Of a DNA stretch of 64,000 nt, positions 1 to 11,562 are shown one piece after another. The notes beneath the pieces are model-generated. The model saw nothing but the letters and a program-made list of their open reading frames with translations, was not told the DNA's origin and searched no databases. The DNA is taken from assembly GCA_023362775.1 (NCBI GenBank), contig JALMGJ010000001.1, positions 94,826,001 to 94,890,000 on the forward strand, in the 5' to 3' direction. Position numbers and translations under genes: made by a program. Source of the stretch: Charina bottae (Eukaryota > Chordata > Lepidosauria > Squamata > Charinaidae). Every line of letters begins with the position of its first letter. Position 1 is the stretch's first letter.

Positions 1-81
1 TCCTTCTGGGGATGAGCCAGTGGAACTCCAATGACTTGGTGGAGCAGATCGAGACGATAGGAAAGCTGGATGAAAATCAAG
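1..81 (+). CDS. PITPNM3: PITPNM3 exon (5' end cut by the window)
   Basis: Codons are in frame from base 3 and read LLGMSQWNSNDLVEQIETIG, then KLDENQ. The exon ends with one base of the next codon (phase 1) at a GTACAA donor, positions 82-83. The stretch matches the N-terminal region of PITPNM3 downstream of its acidic/FFAT segment. The preceding acceptor is outside the window. The next exon found, at 38115, begins with the two bases needed to complete a codon, so the frame is consistent. Confidence 0.9.
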
Positions 82-197
82 GTACAATTTTGATTTAATC
101 TGTGTCCAAATGGATGAGTGCTACTTGGGTTTATATTATGTAGTGTGGCAAATTTTGGGAGTGATGTACAGCAACCCTATCCATAGCCTATGATCAG

Positions 198-1135
198 ATG
201 GCCCATCTCATCTGGCAAGAATATTTTTGGTGGCCTTCTGAAAAGAACAGGACAAAGCTTATAGAGAAAAAGCTTCAGCCGTGGGCTACCCTCTTTCCCT
301 TGGAACTACTAGCAGGGCCCCATTCTGAGGAACCAGTGCATGTGCACACAAAAGTTGTTGCCAATGAATTGCTTAAACTGTTCAGTAAGGTGGGGATCCC
401 TAATGAGATTCTCATAGATCAGGCCCCAGATTTCCACTCTGCTTTGTTAAGGCATTTGTATACAGTCTTGGGGATATCTGAGGTAAGAACATCTCCATGT
501 CACCCTGAAACAGATGGATCAACTATGAAATTAACTGACTCTTTGTATATCTGTGCAGACAAACAAAGCAGTTCGTACTCACTTTGCTGATAAGGAATTG
601 AGAGTAGGTGTTACTTTAGATTTTAATAGGAAATACTGTAGTTCTCACAGGAGAAGGAGGGCTGAAGGCAGCAAAGGGGAAACTCTTGAAAACAGGAGGA
701 CTATGAGAAGAAGCTTGGAAATGTATGGCTGGCAGCTGCAATGGCTAACTTGGACTTAGTTCTAGTTGCTGTGATGGTTTCAAACCAGAAGAAGGGAGTC
801 TAGTAATCCTAAAATGGATTAGGCAGTGTTTGCAGTGCTGAAGCTCATTTGTTTATGAGTGGTCCAAAATCCACAAAGCGTTCAGGGGCAAAATCTGGGG
901 AAAGAGGGCTAAAGAATAAGAGGACTGGCACAGGGCCTTATCTGTTCATTGCAGAGGAGCCTTGGTGGGGTTGAAGATGAAGTAAGGAAAAAGATCAAGT
1001 GTTTCTTGTCACGGGGTCACGTGCTAGATCGAGGTCCATTTTCAGTTCATGTCACTGAACCAGGGAAGGAGGAAATCTTGCCACTACCATGTATAAGCCA
1101 TTTTCTTAATTCTAGAATTAGGAAGAGAAGGGAGG
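198..1135 (+). mobile_element. Ty3/Gypsy LTR retrotransposon internal remnant (integrase)
   Basis: Bases 198-540 keep an open frame with the core of a Ty3/Gypsy-type integrase. A VGIPNEILIDQAPDF block (the Asp-Gln-Gly-Pro site, here with Ala for Gly) is followed by RTSPCHPETDG, the block before the catalytic Glu, which is lost. The following 600 bases are interrupted by stops. A purine-rich tract at 1120-1135 sits directly before the LTR at 1136, in the place and orientation of a polypurine primer for plus-strand DNA. The element has lost its 5' part and is inactive. Confidence 0.72.
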
Positions 1136-1557
1136 TGTAGAATTAAAATAGAACGCCTGTATGGTAAGCTTGTATAATTTGCACATATAAACATGATTAG
1201 CATTGACTAGAGCTGAAAGTTGGAGTTAAAAAAATGTTCTCACTTGTACTTTTGAAATTCTCTCTCATAGGAGATGGGGAGGCGGGCTAAGTCTGGAGAG
1301 GTTTTCACAGTTTGCTGCCAATCAGTCACAAGGATAAAAACCAACTTCCCTAATAGCTCCCACTTCAGATTGTGTGCCCTCTCCTAATAATGCTTATGCA
1401 AGACATCATCTAAGACTGGTATTCTTAGGGTCCAGAGCTCATACCTTACTGTCTCTGGCTCATTAACCCCTCTTTTGGCTGTAAATCCCCCAACCTGTCC
1501 CATGCACTCATGCATACAACACAGTCAGATAGCGGTAAGTAAAACCTCTCTCTTACA
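1136..1557 (+). repeat. 3' LTR of the Gypsy-like remnant
   Basis: The block begins TGTAG immediately after the polypurine tract and ends CTCTTACA, giving the TG...CA ends and short inverted repeat expected of an LTR. It is 422 bp long. A TATA-like GGATAAAAA at about 1332-1340 could be its promoter. The target-site duplication cannot be tested because the 5' end of the element is missing. Confidence 0.6.
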
Positions 1558-2091
1558 AATACTTTGGTGCAATTTTAAATGATGAGAGACAAAGAATGCA
1601 TCTTTTCTTGATTTACTGAAAGAATTTTGCAAAGTATATATGGCGAGCACAAAACTTTTAAGAAATAGGAAATAGCAAGGAAAATTGCAAGCATAAGAAT
1701 ATACCTGGATGCAGATAATAAGAGTCAGATGGCCACTCTGCTCTGTATCTGATGCCTTCAGGCTGGCTGGGAAAGACTGAAGCAGTGATAGAGGAAGAAG
1801 CAAGGAAGCACCGGACATCCATTTGAAAGGGCAAAATATGTGTTAGGAGGTAGACGATAAAGTCTTTCGGCAAACCAATAGTAATGTTTTTACAGTATTG
1901 TTACAGTATTGTTTTAATTTGTTGTTTGCCACCCAAACAATTCAAACAAAATTGACTCCTCAAGAGTCCTCATTGCCTTCAAACTTCTTGGTGCTGATTG
2001 GTTCTGGTCCATCCTTACTTTGGTTATTTAGCTAATTCAGATTAGAGCCCCATCCCTTAGTCCATTTTAGGACTGGCTCCTTCAAACACAG

Positions 2092-2226
2092 TGTTCTGCA
2101 CGCGTCATGCTGGCCACATGACCGTGGAAGCATCTTCGGACAATGCTGGCTCTTCTGCTAACAAACGGAGATGAGCACTGGCCCCTAGAGTCGGAAACGA
2201 CTGTGCGGGGGAACCTTTACCTTACC
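2092..2226 (+). mobile_element. Sauria-type SINE, 3' half only
   Basis: It aligns to the last 135 bases of the SINEs at 6195, 24903 and 42015: the CACATGACCG block, the GGCCCCTAGAGTCGG block and the terminal ACCTTACCTT repeat. The tRNA-like head is missing, as in 5'-truncated reverse transcription. Confidence 0.85.
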
Positions 2227-3489
2227 TTCAAACAATGTTTCAACTTTTGGACCTTTGTGATTGGCAAAAAAGGATACCCCATCTTGGCATTCCAAATGTC
2301 AATGCCCTCTTGACCTCACCCCAGTAGATCCCTTACTTACATTAGCCAGGTTCCTTACCTCCAGGAGATAGTATCTCCAGCATATTTATGTTCATGAGAA
2401 GGACAGGAATGTAAACAGAACACATTGTATTTGGATTCTTTTCCATAAAACCACTCTGATGATATTAACAACATTCAACCAGTGTTTCATGCTATGATTC
2501 AGTATTCAGCAGAAATAATATGAAGCTAATGAATCCAAGTTTCATTCTAGTACCAAGCAGAGAAAGAAATATACTGTACATCAAATACCATTCAGGTACA
2601 GTCAACATTGTAGGCCTAATCCAGAATCATAGAAGGAGCAAAAGAAAAATACATCAAATATTGTTCAAATATAAACAATATTGTAGGCCTAATACAATAC
2701 TACCAAAGCAGTACATATCAAATACAACCAGGTTCATCAGGTGAAACTGTTCACGTTGTTATACAGAGCAATTAGAAACTATAAATCATATTTGCAAAGC
2801 TTAGCTGGATGCAAAACTCTTATGCCTGCTGTGTTTTATCATTAATTTAAATATAAAGGGGAAAAAACTATAACACTGTTTTGCAGTGTCTTTCAGTCAA
2901 ATCCTTTGAACCTTTAAACATCCCTTATGCAATTTTTCTGCTTAATGTTTTAGTTATTTGAAAATATGAGGTAAGAAAAAGAAATTGACGAAGTAAAAAG
3001 TACAAAGACAAAGTAAAAGTAAAAGACAAAGTAAAAGAAATTGACAAAGTACTATCCAGGATAGTAAGAATATAAATTTATGTCTGAATTGACATATTTT
3101 TAAAATATTCACTTTTTAAATTGTCCCATTTTTCATCTTTTCAGAATTTCCAGTCTGCATAAACCTGTAGAAATGTGTGCAAATTGATTGGGAGCAGTTT
3201 TAAGAAAATGATGGGGAATGGTACCAAATTGTATGTTTTTCCGCTAAGATGCTTCTCTCGTGCTTCTTCAAAGCATCTGGCTAACCACAATTTGAGACAA
3301 ATATAAATTATACCCTGCCCCTTATTTGTTCAGCCTCCTTTTTCCCACACCCTTTTCTATCCTTGAAAAGGAAGGCAGAACTGTGTCATTCCTTAAAGGA
3401 CTTCTTTATTCTTCCTCAAGGGTGACCATCTCCAATCAATCTATTTAAAGTAGTTATGGGTAGGATGAGAAAAGGCCCAGTTGGCTTGT

Positions 3490-3580
3490 GCAATTATATA
3501 CATACTGTATACATATACATATACATATACATACGTATACATACAGTATTCATATACATATACATACAGTATACATATCT
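3490..3580. repeat. TATACA/TACATA simple repeat
   Basis: An irregular microsatellite of ATACAT units, about 90 bases long, interrupted by CAGT. It gives spurious Tyr/Ile-rich open frames. Confidence 0.9.
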
Positions 3581-3672
3581 TTACATTAATTTGTTGGAAG
3601 AATCAAGTTACCTGCTGAAGTTACATTACATAAATGTTTATAACAATAACATCACTAAAATGGTAATATACA

Positions 3673-3751
3673 CTTTACCACCAAATATGGTAATATATAC
3701 CAGTCTACTTATAAACATGACTGATATATATTACCATATTTGGTGGTAAAG
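3673..3751. repeat. Perfect 27-bp inverted repeat (hairpin)
   Basis: Bases 3673-3699 (CTTTACCACC...) are the exact reverse complement of 3725-3751 (...GGTGGTAAAG), with a 25-base loop. It could be the relic of a small fold-back transposon. No terminal duplication was found. Confidence 0.9.
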
Positions 3752-3827
3752 TCCAGATAGTAATTCCTCTTGAAACTTTTTTAAAAATTTTATTTATTTA
3801 ATTAAATAATTAATTAATTTAGTTAAT

Positions 3828-3937
3828 TCATTCATTAATCAAAACTATATATATATATACACACACACATATATAGTTTTGAGTAATGAATGAATTCAAA
3901 AGTTTTGCATTTTTTCTTTTTCTTTTTGATTATATAT

Positions 3938-3968
<31 letters not shown>

Positions 3969-4131
3969 TATTTCTAACTTATATCACCGCCCATCTCCCC
4001 CCATTCCGGAGGGGACTCTGGGCGGTATATATAGATATATAGATATATAGATATATAGATATATAGATATATAGATATATAGATATATATCTCAAAAAGA
4101 AAAAGAGAAAAAATGTAAAACTTTTGAATAT
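3828..4131. repeat. Nested inverted repeats around an L2 tail and ATAG microsatellite
   Basis: There are two pairs of arms. The inner hairpin pairs about 3828-3854 with 3868-3894 (one mismatch) around an AT/AC loop. A second pair joins 3894-3930 (TTCAAAAGTTTTGC...) with 4092-4130 (...TAAAACTTTTGAA). Between the outer arms lie an ATTT tract, a minus-strand L2-type 3' end (about 3975-4025, CCGCCCATCTCC...GGGCGG) and an ATAGAT microsatellite (4026-4090). Confidence 0.75.
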
Positions 4132-5213
4132 TTTTTACAGAAATTGGGAAAAGCACCCAACAATCTTTGCTCAGGAAACCTGCCTTTCGTTTTTCCTAAA
4201 TTGAAGCAACATGAAGAATTAAATCAATTCTTGTAAACAGCTGGGTTTACTATTGCAAAGCAGTAGAAAACTAAATTGCATGCTTCTGTGGTTCAAGGCA
4301 CTTAAAAATTTGGGAAATTGCTTTGGTTGAAAAGTTCACACAACAGCAAATTGCTTTGAAAAAACCCACAATTAGATTTATTCAAATACACTGTTTTTTA
4401 GCTAAATTAACCTTCATTGTAACAAATTACCCTTGTCTGTACAAAGATTCTGGATAAAACGCCTATTTATGAATCTCTATTTTTTCTTTACTTTTGTTTT
4501 ACTTTTTTTGCTTATCATTTGATTTTTGATTTCTTTATTTTGTCTTGGTGGTTTACTGAATTGATTTTTTAAAAGTTGATATTCTGTGCACAAGTAGATG
4601 TTTGAATTTTTTTCTACGCCAGTGATGAGCTGAGTGATGCAGTGACCAGATAGCCAAACAGTGTTTTGAAGACAGCAAAACAGATAATTAGTGGGTGGGG
4701 TTCAGTTCAGTTGAGGGAGTGCAACATGTTTTACAGCTGCTCTTGACAGTGATATGAAGGGCTGCCTTGTGTTCCCTACTAATTTATTTCAATCAACAGC
4801 CGATGATTTAGGGGGAGTTGAGAAAGATGCTGTCTGCATTCTGAGCATCGCTCCTCTTGACAGTGAGTAGGAAAATGCATTTAATCTGGTAATGAGCTGA
4901 ACCATTCTATGGGAAATGAATAGACGGTTCTGAAAGGGAATATTACATCTGATTTCTCTGAGGAATCTTAAGTTGTGTAATTTCAGTGTAATTTCCATGG
5001 GACATAAAAAGAATATTTTTGATTTTTCACATTCTGTGTCCCATAAATCTTGTGTTCCATTTAGTTTATCAAAGTTCATCTGGAATTTTCATAACTGGTT
5101 CTTCCTTGCTGGGAATGACAATATGTTAAAATATAGTCAGCTGCAGTTTTATTGATCGGCTTATGACCCATAAATTTTCCTTTCCAGTTTTCTATGTTCA
5201 TAATGTGGAATGG

Positions 5214-5443
5214 AGAGCCAGTCTGGTCTAGTGGTTAAGGCACCAGGCTAGAAACCAGGAGACGGTGAGTTCTAGTCCCGCTTTAGGCATGAAGCCGGCT
5301 GGGTGACTTCTGAGCCAGCCACTTTTTCTCTCAGCCCTAGGAAGGAGGAGGCAAGGGCAAGCCATTTCCAAAAAATTTTGCTGAGAGAACTGCAGGGACT
5401 TGTCCAGACAGTTGCCAGAAGTCAAGACTGACTTGAAGGCCAT
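5214..5443 (+). mobile_element. tRNA-derived SINE with MIR/CORE-like middle
   Basis: The tRNA-like head has an A box (GGTCTAGTGGTTAAGG) and a B box (GAGTTCTAGTCCC). A core resembling the MIR GTGACCTTGGGCCAGTCACT block follows. The tail (TTGCCAGAAGTCAAGACTGA) is of the kind shared with RTE LINEs. Related copies lie at 18516, 35125 and 57890. Confidence 0.8.
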
Positions 5444-5704
5444 ACAGACATACCTACATATCTTGAAGCTAAACTATTATTTGGAGATGGAGTTTCTTCA
5501 GTGGAGAACTCTGCTTGCTGGCTACAAATCCTGGAAAGAAAGAGAATAGGAAGAGCAGTGGGGTAAGATTAGTAAAGGAAATTGGAGCTTTAAAATTATA
5601 GCATATTTTAGGGGCAAAAATGTTTTGTTAAAACTAATAATTAAAGTATTTATGATTAGAGTGGTGCCGCTGCTGTTGATTTGATGCTAGCTGTATGCAT
5701 AGTT

Positions 5705-5875
5705 AAGAACATAAGCAGTGTCCTGCTGGATCAGACTCCTGGCCCATCTAACCCACCAGTCTGTTTTCACAGTGGCCAACCTACTGCACAAGGAAGCCCA
5801 CTAATCTCCCAGTAGATGGCCTTCAGAGGCAGTCACACTGCCATCAAAGCTAATAGCCACTGTTGTTTCTTCAGC
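5705..5875 (-). repeat. Old sauropsid interspersed repeat, unclassified
   Basis: It begins AAGAACATAAGCAGTGTCCT and contains TGGATCAGACTCCTGGCCCA and a CACAGTGGCCAACC block. It is the reverse complement of the type of sequence at 14375-15010 and 28415-28545. I know this repeat from reptile and bird sequence but cannot name its class with confidence. Confidence 0.6.
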
Positions 5876-5888
5876 ATAGAGTCTAAGG

Positions 5889-6150
5889 CAGAGCTTTCCA
5901 AACTGTGTGTCACAACACAAAAGTGTGTCGCCACACACAGTCTGGTGTGTCGCCACACAACCCGGAAGCGCTGATCATCATCAGCGCTTCCGGGTTTTCC
6001 TGGGGCGACACACCAATTACAGCGCGAAAAACCTGGAAGCGGCAGCAGCGCTTCCGGGTTTTTGCACGCTGCCGCACTTCCGGGTTTTCCCGCGGCGACA
6101 CACCAACGCCGGTTGGTGTGTCGCCGTGGGAAAAACTTTGGAAAGCCCTG
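5889..6150. mobile_element. hAT-type miniature element, family A (GC-rich)
   Basis: Terminal inverted repeats start CAGAGCTTTCCAAACT and end GGAAAGCCCTG. The perfect 8-bp target duplication GTCTAAGG (5881-5888 and 6151-6158) is diagnostic of hAT transposons. The 262-bp body has no coding capacity. It contains a perfect 17-bp palindrome (5959-5975 with 5980-5996) and repeated CGACACACC modules. Its GC content is far above the surrounding intron. Confidence 0.88.
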
Positions 6151-6194
6151 GTCTAAGGATTGTATTTAGCCAATTGGCCCTCACCAATAATCAA

Positions 6195-6514
6195 TGTGGG
6201 GGCACGATGGCTCAGTGGTTAAGTCGCCAGGCTTGACCGGAAGGTCGGCGGTTCGAGACCCGAGCGCCGCATGATGGAGTGAGCTCCCGCACTCGCCCCA
6301 GTTCTTGCCAACCTAGCAATTCGAAAGCATGCAAATGCAAGTAGATAAATAGGTACCACTTCGGTGGGTAGGTAACAGCGTTCCGCGCACGTCATGCCAG
6401 CCACATGACCGCGGAAGTGTCTTCGGACAGCACTGGCTCTTCAGCTAAGAAACGGTGATGAGCACCGCCCCCTAGAGTTGGACACAACTGTGCAGGGGAA
6501 AACCTTTACCTTTT
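6195..6514 (+). mobile_element. Sauria-type SINE, full length
   Basis: The tRNA-derived head has an A box (TGGCTCAGTGGTTAAG) and a B box (GGTTCGAGACCC), then the conserved CAAATGCAAGTAGAT middle, an RTE-like GAGTTGGACACAACTG block and an ACCTTT tail. The target duplication AATAATCAA is at 6186-6194 and 6515-6523. Confidence 0.92.
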
Positions 6515-7329
6515 AATAATCAAACATGCAAAGTACTTGCTTTTCTATATTCATTTCAGGAGTTTGTTGCCTTAGGTAGATTCTCTGCTGGACAAAGAGG
6601 GTCCTTGGACAGCTCCCTTGCTTCTCTCCCCACCTGAAGAACTGAAATTCTGGCATCTTCTGTCAGATAATTGATTGGTGTAATTTGTCCAATACTGTCT
6701 ACTACAGTTATGCATAGATCTGGATTTAAGGGCAAAAATGTGTTTCAGAGTGTATATGGACACGGTTGTAGCACCTGTTGGGCATACTTTAAAGCAACTG
6801 TACCTTTTCCTGGGCTCATGTGATTCCTGCTGTGGAATCTTGGGATTGGTTTAGTTTCCCATGAGATCCCAGGAAAAGACATTCTTGCCTTTCAGAACAA
6901 AATCTGTGCACAGTTCTACTATCTATTCTGAGAACCAGTCCAGATATATAATATGGTCTCCTGAAGGTGGGAAAGGCCTTTGTGTGCATTATAGATGAAA
7001 AACAGCTAGAGAGATCTACATGTTCGATTGGAAAGTAGACAGCATGTATAATTCTTTCACATGAAGGCATCTTCAGAGCAATAAACATAGTTGATCATAT
7101 GAATGAGATGGGTGAGTTGAAGAGGCACAAATAATACTTATTACAACCTAGGATTGGAGAGACTGTCTTGGGAAGAATACATGACAGCAATATGTATGGA
7201 TTCCAGCTGCATCTAGAAGGACAGTGACAAAGCTAATCAAAATAATGAGGGATCTTGGAGCCAAATCTACAAAAAAGCAGTTGTAGGATTTGGGCATGAT
7301 TAGGCTGCAAGAGAGATAAAATCCTGTTA

Positions 7330-8340
7330 AGCAAAAGATGAAGCATATTCATTTCCTGCTGCTGCATTTCCTGTTACTGCAGAGGGCAAGTAAATGCAGA
7401 GGGTGTGAATGCTTCATTTTGTGGTTCCGATGTATACTTGTCCACAGCTGCATGGTATGCGGTATACTCCTGCAGCGGTGCGGGGGTCCCTTTTGTCTTT
7501 TGCTGATTTTAGCATTTGTTGTATTTTTCTGGTGGGTCTGAAGACTGTTTGAAAGTTGTGTTTTTCCATCAGTTTTCCCATGCGGTCAGTGACTCCTTTG
7601 ATGTAGGGCAGGAATACTTTGTTTGTGGGGGGCTGTTTTCCTTCAGTTGGATGTTGTTTTCTTGGTTTGATGGCTCTTTTTATTTCATTCTTGGAATAGC
7701 CATTTGCCTGTAGGACCCAATTCAGATGGTTAAGTTCATTGTTGAGAAATTGGGTTTCACAGTTTCGATTAGCACGATCCACCAAGGTTTTGATCATGCC
7801 TCTCTTTTGTCGTGGGTGGTGATTGGAATTTTTGTGTAGATACCGGTCTGTATGGGTGGGTTTTCTGTATACTTTGTGTCCTAGTTTGAGGTCCGGATTG
7901 CGTATGACCAGCGTATCTAAAAATGGAAGTTTGCCATCCGTTTCTTTTTCCATAGTGAATTGTATATTGGGGTGGATGCCGTTTAGGTGGTCCAGAAATT
8001 TCTCCAGTTCTTCTTCAGTATGACTCCAAATTGCGAAGGTGTCATCCACGAACCGGAACCAGACTGTTGGTGTAATGGGTGCCAATTCCAAAGCCTGTTT
8101 TTCAAAGTGTTCCATGTAAAAGTTTGCTATGACTGGGCTCAGGGGGCTTCCCATGGCAACGCCACAACAGCCATTGAACTCCGGCCGTGAAAGCCTTCGA
8201 CAATACATCAAAAGATCATTTGTCCAGAATGCCTTGACTGCATTTGGCATGGCAGATCTGGTATATATCAAGAAGTTGGGCCTATAGCCTCCACAATCTC
8301 TTTTAATTCTGTCCATCAACAGCTGGCCAGGTTGCTACTA
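7330..8340 (-). mobile_element. Penelope-like element: reverse transcriptase and start of GIY-YIG
   Basis: A 301-codon open frame (8319 down to 7414) carries reverse-transcriptase blocks GVAMGSPLSPVIANFYME and the catalytic FVDDTFAIW. Further on come KLPFLDTLV and YRKPTHTDRYLH. The frame ends with GVYRIPCSCGQVYIGTTK, the start of a GIY-YIG endonuclease; this combination defines Penelope-like elements. The stop directly after GTTK is TGA where the family has Arg (CGA), and the next codons still read SIHT, so this is a CpG-decay nonsense mutation. The frame is then lost. The N-terminal part and the rest of the endonuclease are absent. It lies in the intron, opposite to PITPNM3. Confidence 0.9.
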
Positions 8341-9234
8341 GGAATTGTTGGTTATTCCATAGGTTTTCCACCAATTAGCTGGTAGGAAGTGGCTTTTTAG
8401 CAGAATTAGTACATTGTTGGACTGTGTTAACACTGTTAGCTAGAAGTAGAACTTCCTTGTTACAAGGTGATATAGTTCTTGTTCCCACATGCTGGGAACA
8501 AATAACAATGAAGGACATTTGGTCTCATAGTCTGTTTGTGAGCTCTATCTGAGCATCTGGTTGGTTATTTGGCTCAGGTGGTTAGTCTGATCTTGCAAGA
8601 CCAGTTAATCATGATCTTTGCATTTAATGGTCTTTGCATTTATTCTGCTTTGAGTTAGTGCTCAGTCATTTTAAAGGATTACAAACCATTGTAACCCATT
8701 TTTAAATATTGTTTCCCAGAAGATTAAAATGTGAGCTGCTGGAAGTTCAACAGAAATCCATTCCAGTGCAATTTACAAGTAGGGGTGGGAGTGTATCTGT
8801 AAGGCATCCTGCATTATAAGGGAAATTAAATATTATGCAGTTCCCAGAGACACTGAATTAATTCCTCTTGGAAACCTCCATTTTTTTCCAATTGCTACAG
8901 TTGCCACAAATACTCATATTGAAAGCCTTTTTTAATCCCCTGAACAAAATTAATTTGCTTTAGTGTTCAATCTGCTTTTCAGTTTGAATGCTTATGTTTT
9001 CCTGAAATCTGCTGATTGACAACTCAATATATGCTTTGCAGTTTTTTTCATTGTCATTTTAAAAAACCTGGAACCTTTTTGATCTAATGGACCAAAATAT
9101 TTCAGTTAGTAAACAAATATTAGCCAGAATAGTGCACTCAACAAGTTTAAATTGCCATATTTCATTGTGGTTTTGGCCCCAACTCAATGGGGGTACCATG
9201 ATAGGCTTTTTTTGGTGCTTCAGTAGGAATTTTA

Positions 9235-9340
9235 CTATATTTACTATATTTTAATTGTATTGTAGTTGTTTTATTGTTCACAGCCCAGAATCCATTGGGA
9301 ATGGAGCATCCTAGAAATGCCCAATGGAATAAACATATTG
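9235..9340 (+). repeat. L2-type LINE 3' end, degenerate
   Basis: The ATTGTTCACAGCCCAGAATC block and a following AATGGAATAAACAT resemble the 3' terminal hairpin and tail of the L2-type LINEs that are better preserved at 27990 and 37075. Confidence 0.5.
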
Positions 9341-9414
9341 TAACTGTACATTATGAGCACACACTCAGGAGTAATGGTATGCAAAACATTTCATACCTGA
9401 GCTATTTAAAAAAA

Positions 9415-9495
9415 CCATTTATTTATTTATTTATTTATTTATCAATTGTTTGATTTATATGGCCACCCATCTCACAAAAGTGAGTGGCTAACAAA
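9415..9495 (-). repeat. L2-type LINE 3' end with ATTT tract
   Basis: Six ATTT units precede TATGGCCACCCATCTCACAA and a complementary GTGAGTGGCTAAC. This is the minus-strand image of the L2 terminal hairpin plus AAAT tail. Confidence 0.7.
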
Positions 9496-9919
9496 ATTTA
9501 AAAACCATACAACCAACGAAATAAAAACATTAACCATTAACTTTGAAGCCATCTAACTAATTCATAGCTGGTTGGTTTGAACTAGTTTCTTCTGAGTTTT
9601 AAGGTGCCATCTCTGGTTTACTATTCAAGGTCCAGTTGAGCCTTGCTATTGTGGAATTGGTGAGAACTAACATCAGCCCAAATAAAGTCCTGCTGTTTGG
9701 ATGAACAGACTTACAATGTATTCCCTCCTGCTTTGTTTTGTTTTTTCCTAGGAGAAAAGTCTTGAGAACTTGGGTAACTCTTTTGCATGGCCATCCCTAA
9801 TTAGGTCTCCTGCAGGTTTTGCTACTAGAAAGGGTAGCAGCGGCAAAGAAAGGGATGGCCATGGCCTGCTCTACAGTTGCAGATAGCCCTCACCTTGCTA
9901 TTTTACATAGAAAGCTGCT

Positions 9920-9975
9920 CGCTTATTTATTTGATTTCATTTCTATAGCCGCCCATCTCAACAAGTGACTCTAGC
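9920..9975 (-). repeat. L2-type LINE 3' end
   Basis: TTATTTATTTGATTTC is followed by TATAGCCGCCCATCTCAACA and AGTGACTCT, the same 3' terminal hairpin as elsewhere in the window, on the minus strand. Confidence 0.65.
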
Positions 9976-11562
9976 TTGCCCTGCCTATCTCTAACTGGAG
10001 CTCTCTGAGAGGAAGATTATGGGTTGCTATTTACCAGACAGAACTACACTTCAGTACAGAAACTTAAGTTTTTGGACTCGCAAGTTGAGGTTGATTAAAG
10101 TGTGTGAATATTTACTATAAGGAAAGGTTTTCATTTGCTCTTTCCACTAACAGGCTAGAGCTGCCCTTGCTGCTGCTGGAAGATCTGCTTGTAAGCATGA
10201 GTCCTAACTTATTTCTTCATATAGGAAATAGGTGCTCTTACTTACAAGTATCTTCTGGGTGTATTATTAGCTATAGATCTACAAAGAAGCAAGGACAGAA
10301 TTGGCTTCTCATTTTTTCAGGACCCGGTTAGCTTAGTTAGTGAATGAGTAGCCCAATTGTTGGAGGCAAAACTTTGTTAGAAATGTATTACATTGCTTGG
10401 AAGCAGCTCCCCAAGGTTCAAAACGAAATTATAACTTTAATTTAATTAATTATAATTGAAATGATAACATTTAACTTGTAATTATGACAGTAAATGCCTT
10501 TTTTGCCATGTTCGAATCACATTCTCCATGTTTTCAAAACAAGCCCCTTCATTTATATAATTAAGATAAAAGGCCTGCAACTGATGGGCCTTGCATATAG
10601 GATCTGGAAGATTATTGCACAGAAAAGTTCTTCCAGGACCTCACTGGAAATTGGTACTCTGATGCCAAGAAGAATATTGGCCCTAATTTAGAGATGATGA
10701 ATAGTGTCTATTGGGCAGAAGAGTGGGGTGTGACAGGGAATGATGCTGAGCTTGCTGGCATTCAAGATGATCATGCTGTACTTAAAGTTTAGTTCTAATG
10801 AAGCAAATTCAGAGGATGTTGTAGCAGCTCCTGATGTCTGAATGCATGAAAATGACAACCCTGTCACCTTTTGGTGTCACCACTCATGGTGCTGGCTTTA
10901 CTCATGGCTTGGTTTGATTTAAAAGTCCTTAATGGTTTAATCTTAATTGCTCTATGCTGTTTATTCACATACATACCCATCACTCTATTTCATTTCAGCA
11001 AAAGCAACATGTGAAGTGCAGAAAGGGAATAATAAATACTAAGCCAAAGAAATTAAAGGTAGGGAGATAAGGAATAGAGAAATAGCCATATTTAGTTTGC
11101 ACTAATATCATTTACCTTATCTCTCCATCCTTTTCTATCCTGGCAAGCCATCCCTTGTTTCACCATGTCCTTATATGGCTTCATATGCTGACTTTCGTTT
11201 GTTAGACTTCTCTCCTTTTTATTTTTGATTATCTCATCAACTCAATCCAACCACAACTTCCTAATTCTTCCCCTTCCTCTTGACCCAGTCAGTTTTCCTT
11301 CTTTTATTTGTTTTCCAATTCAGGCCTCATACATTATATCTGTATGTTCAAACAATCTCAATATAATAGACATGTTTGTACTGCTATTCACTTTTGTATT
11401 CATTCAGCATTCATTAATTTTCTGGTTTTATCACAAAAACTTCTTAAGTAATCATAAACAACCCATGACCTGTTGGGTCATCCTTTCAGAGATATTTCCT
11501 TAGCTAAACAGAGAAACAGAATGACCACAGGAGGGCAAAAAAGCAGTGGGTGTGGAGTGACT

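Noticed and set aside
6200..6260. Possible tRNA gene (A and B box with GGTTCGAGACCC), and similar sites in other SINE copies
   Set aside because: The tRNA-like part is the head of a SINE with an ACCTTT tail and target duplications; no cloverleaf-closing 3' half follows.
9750..9772. Short candidate exon (TTTTCCTAG acceptor, TTGG|GTAACT donor) as the missing PITPNM3 cassette exon
   Set aside because: In the required phase (1) it runs into a TGA stop and does not encode residues like the expected segment.
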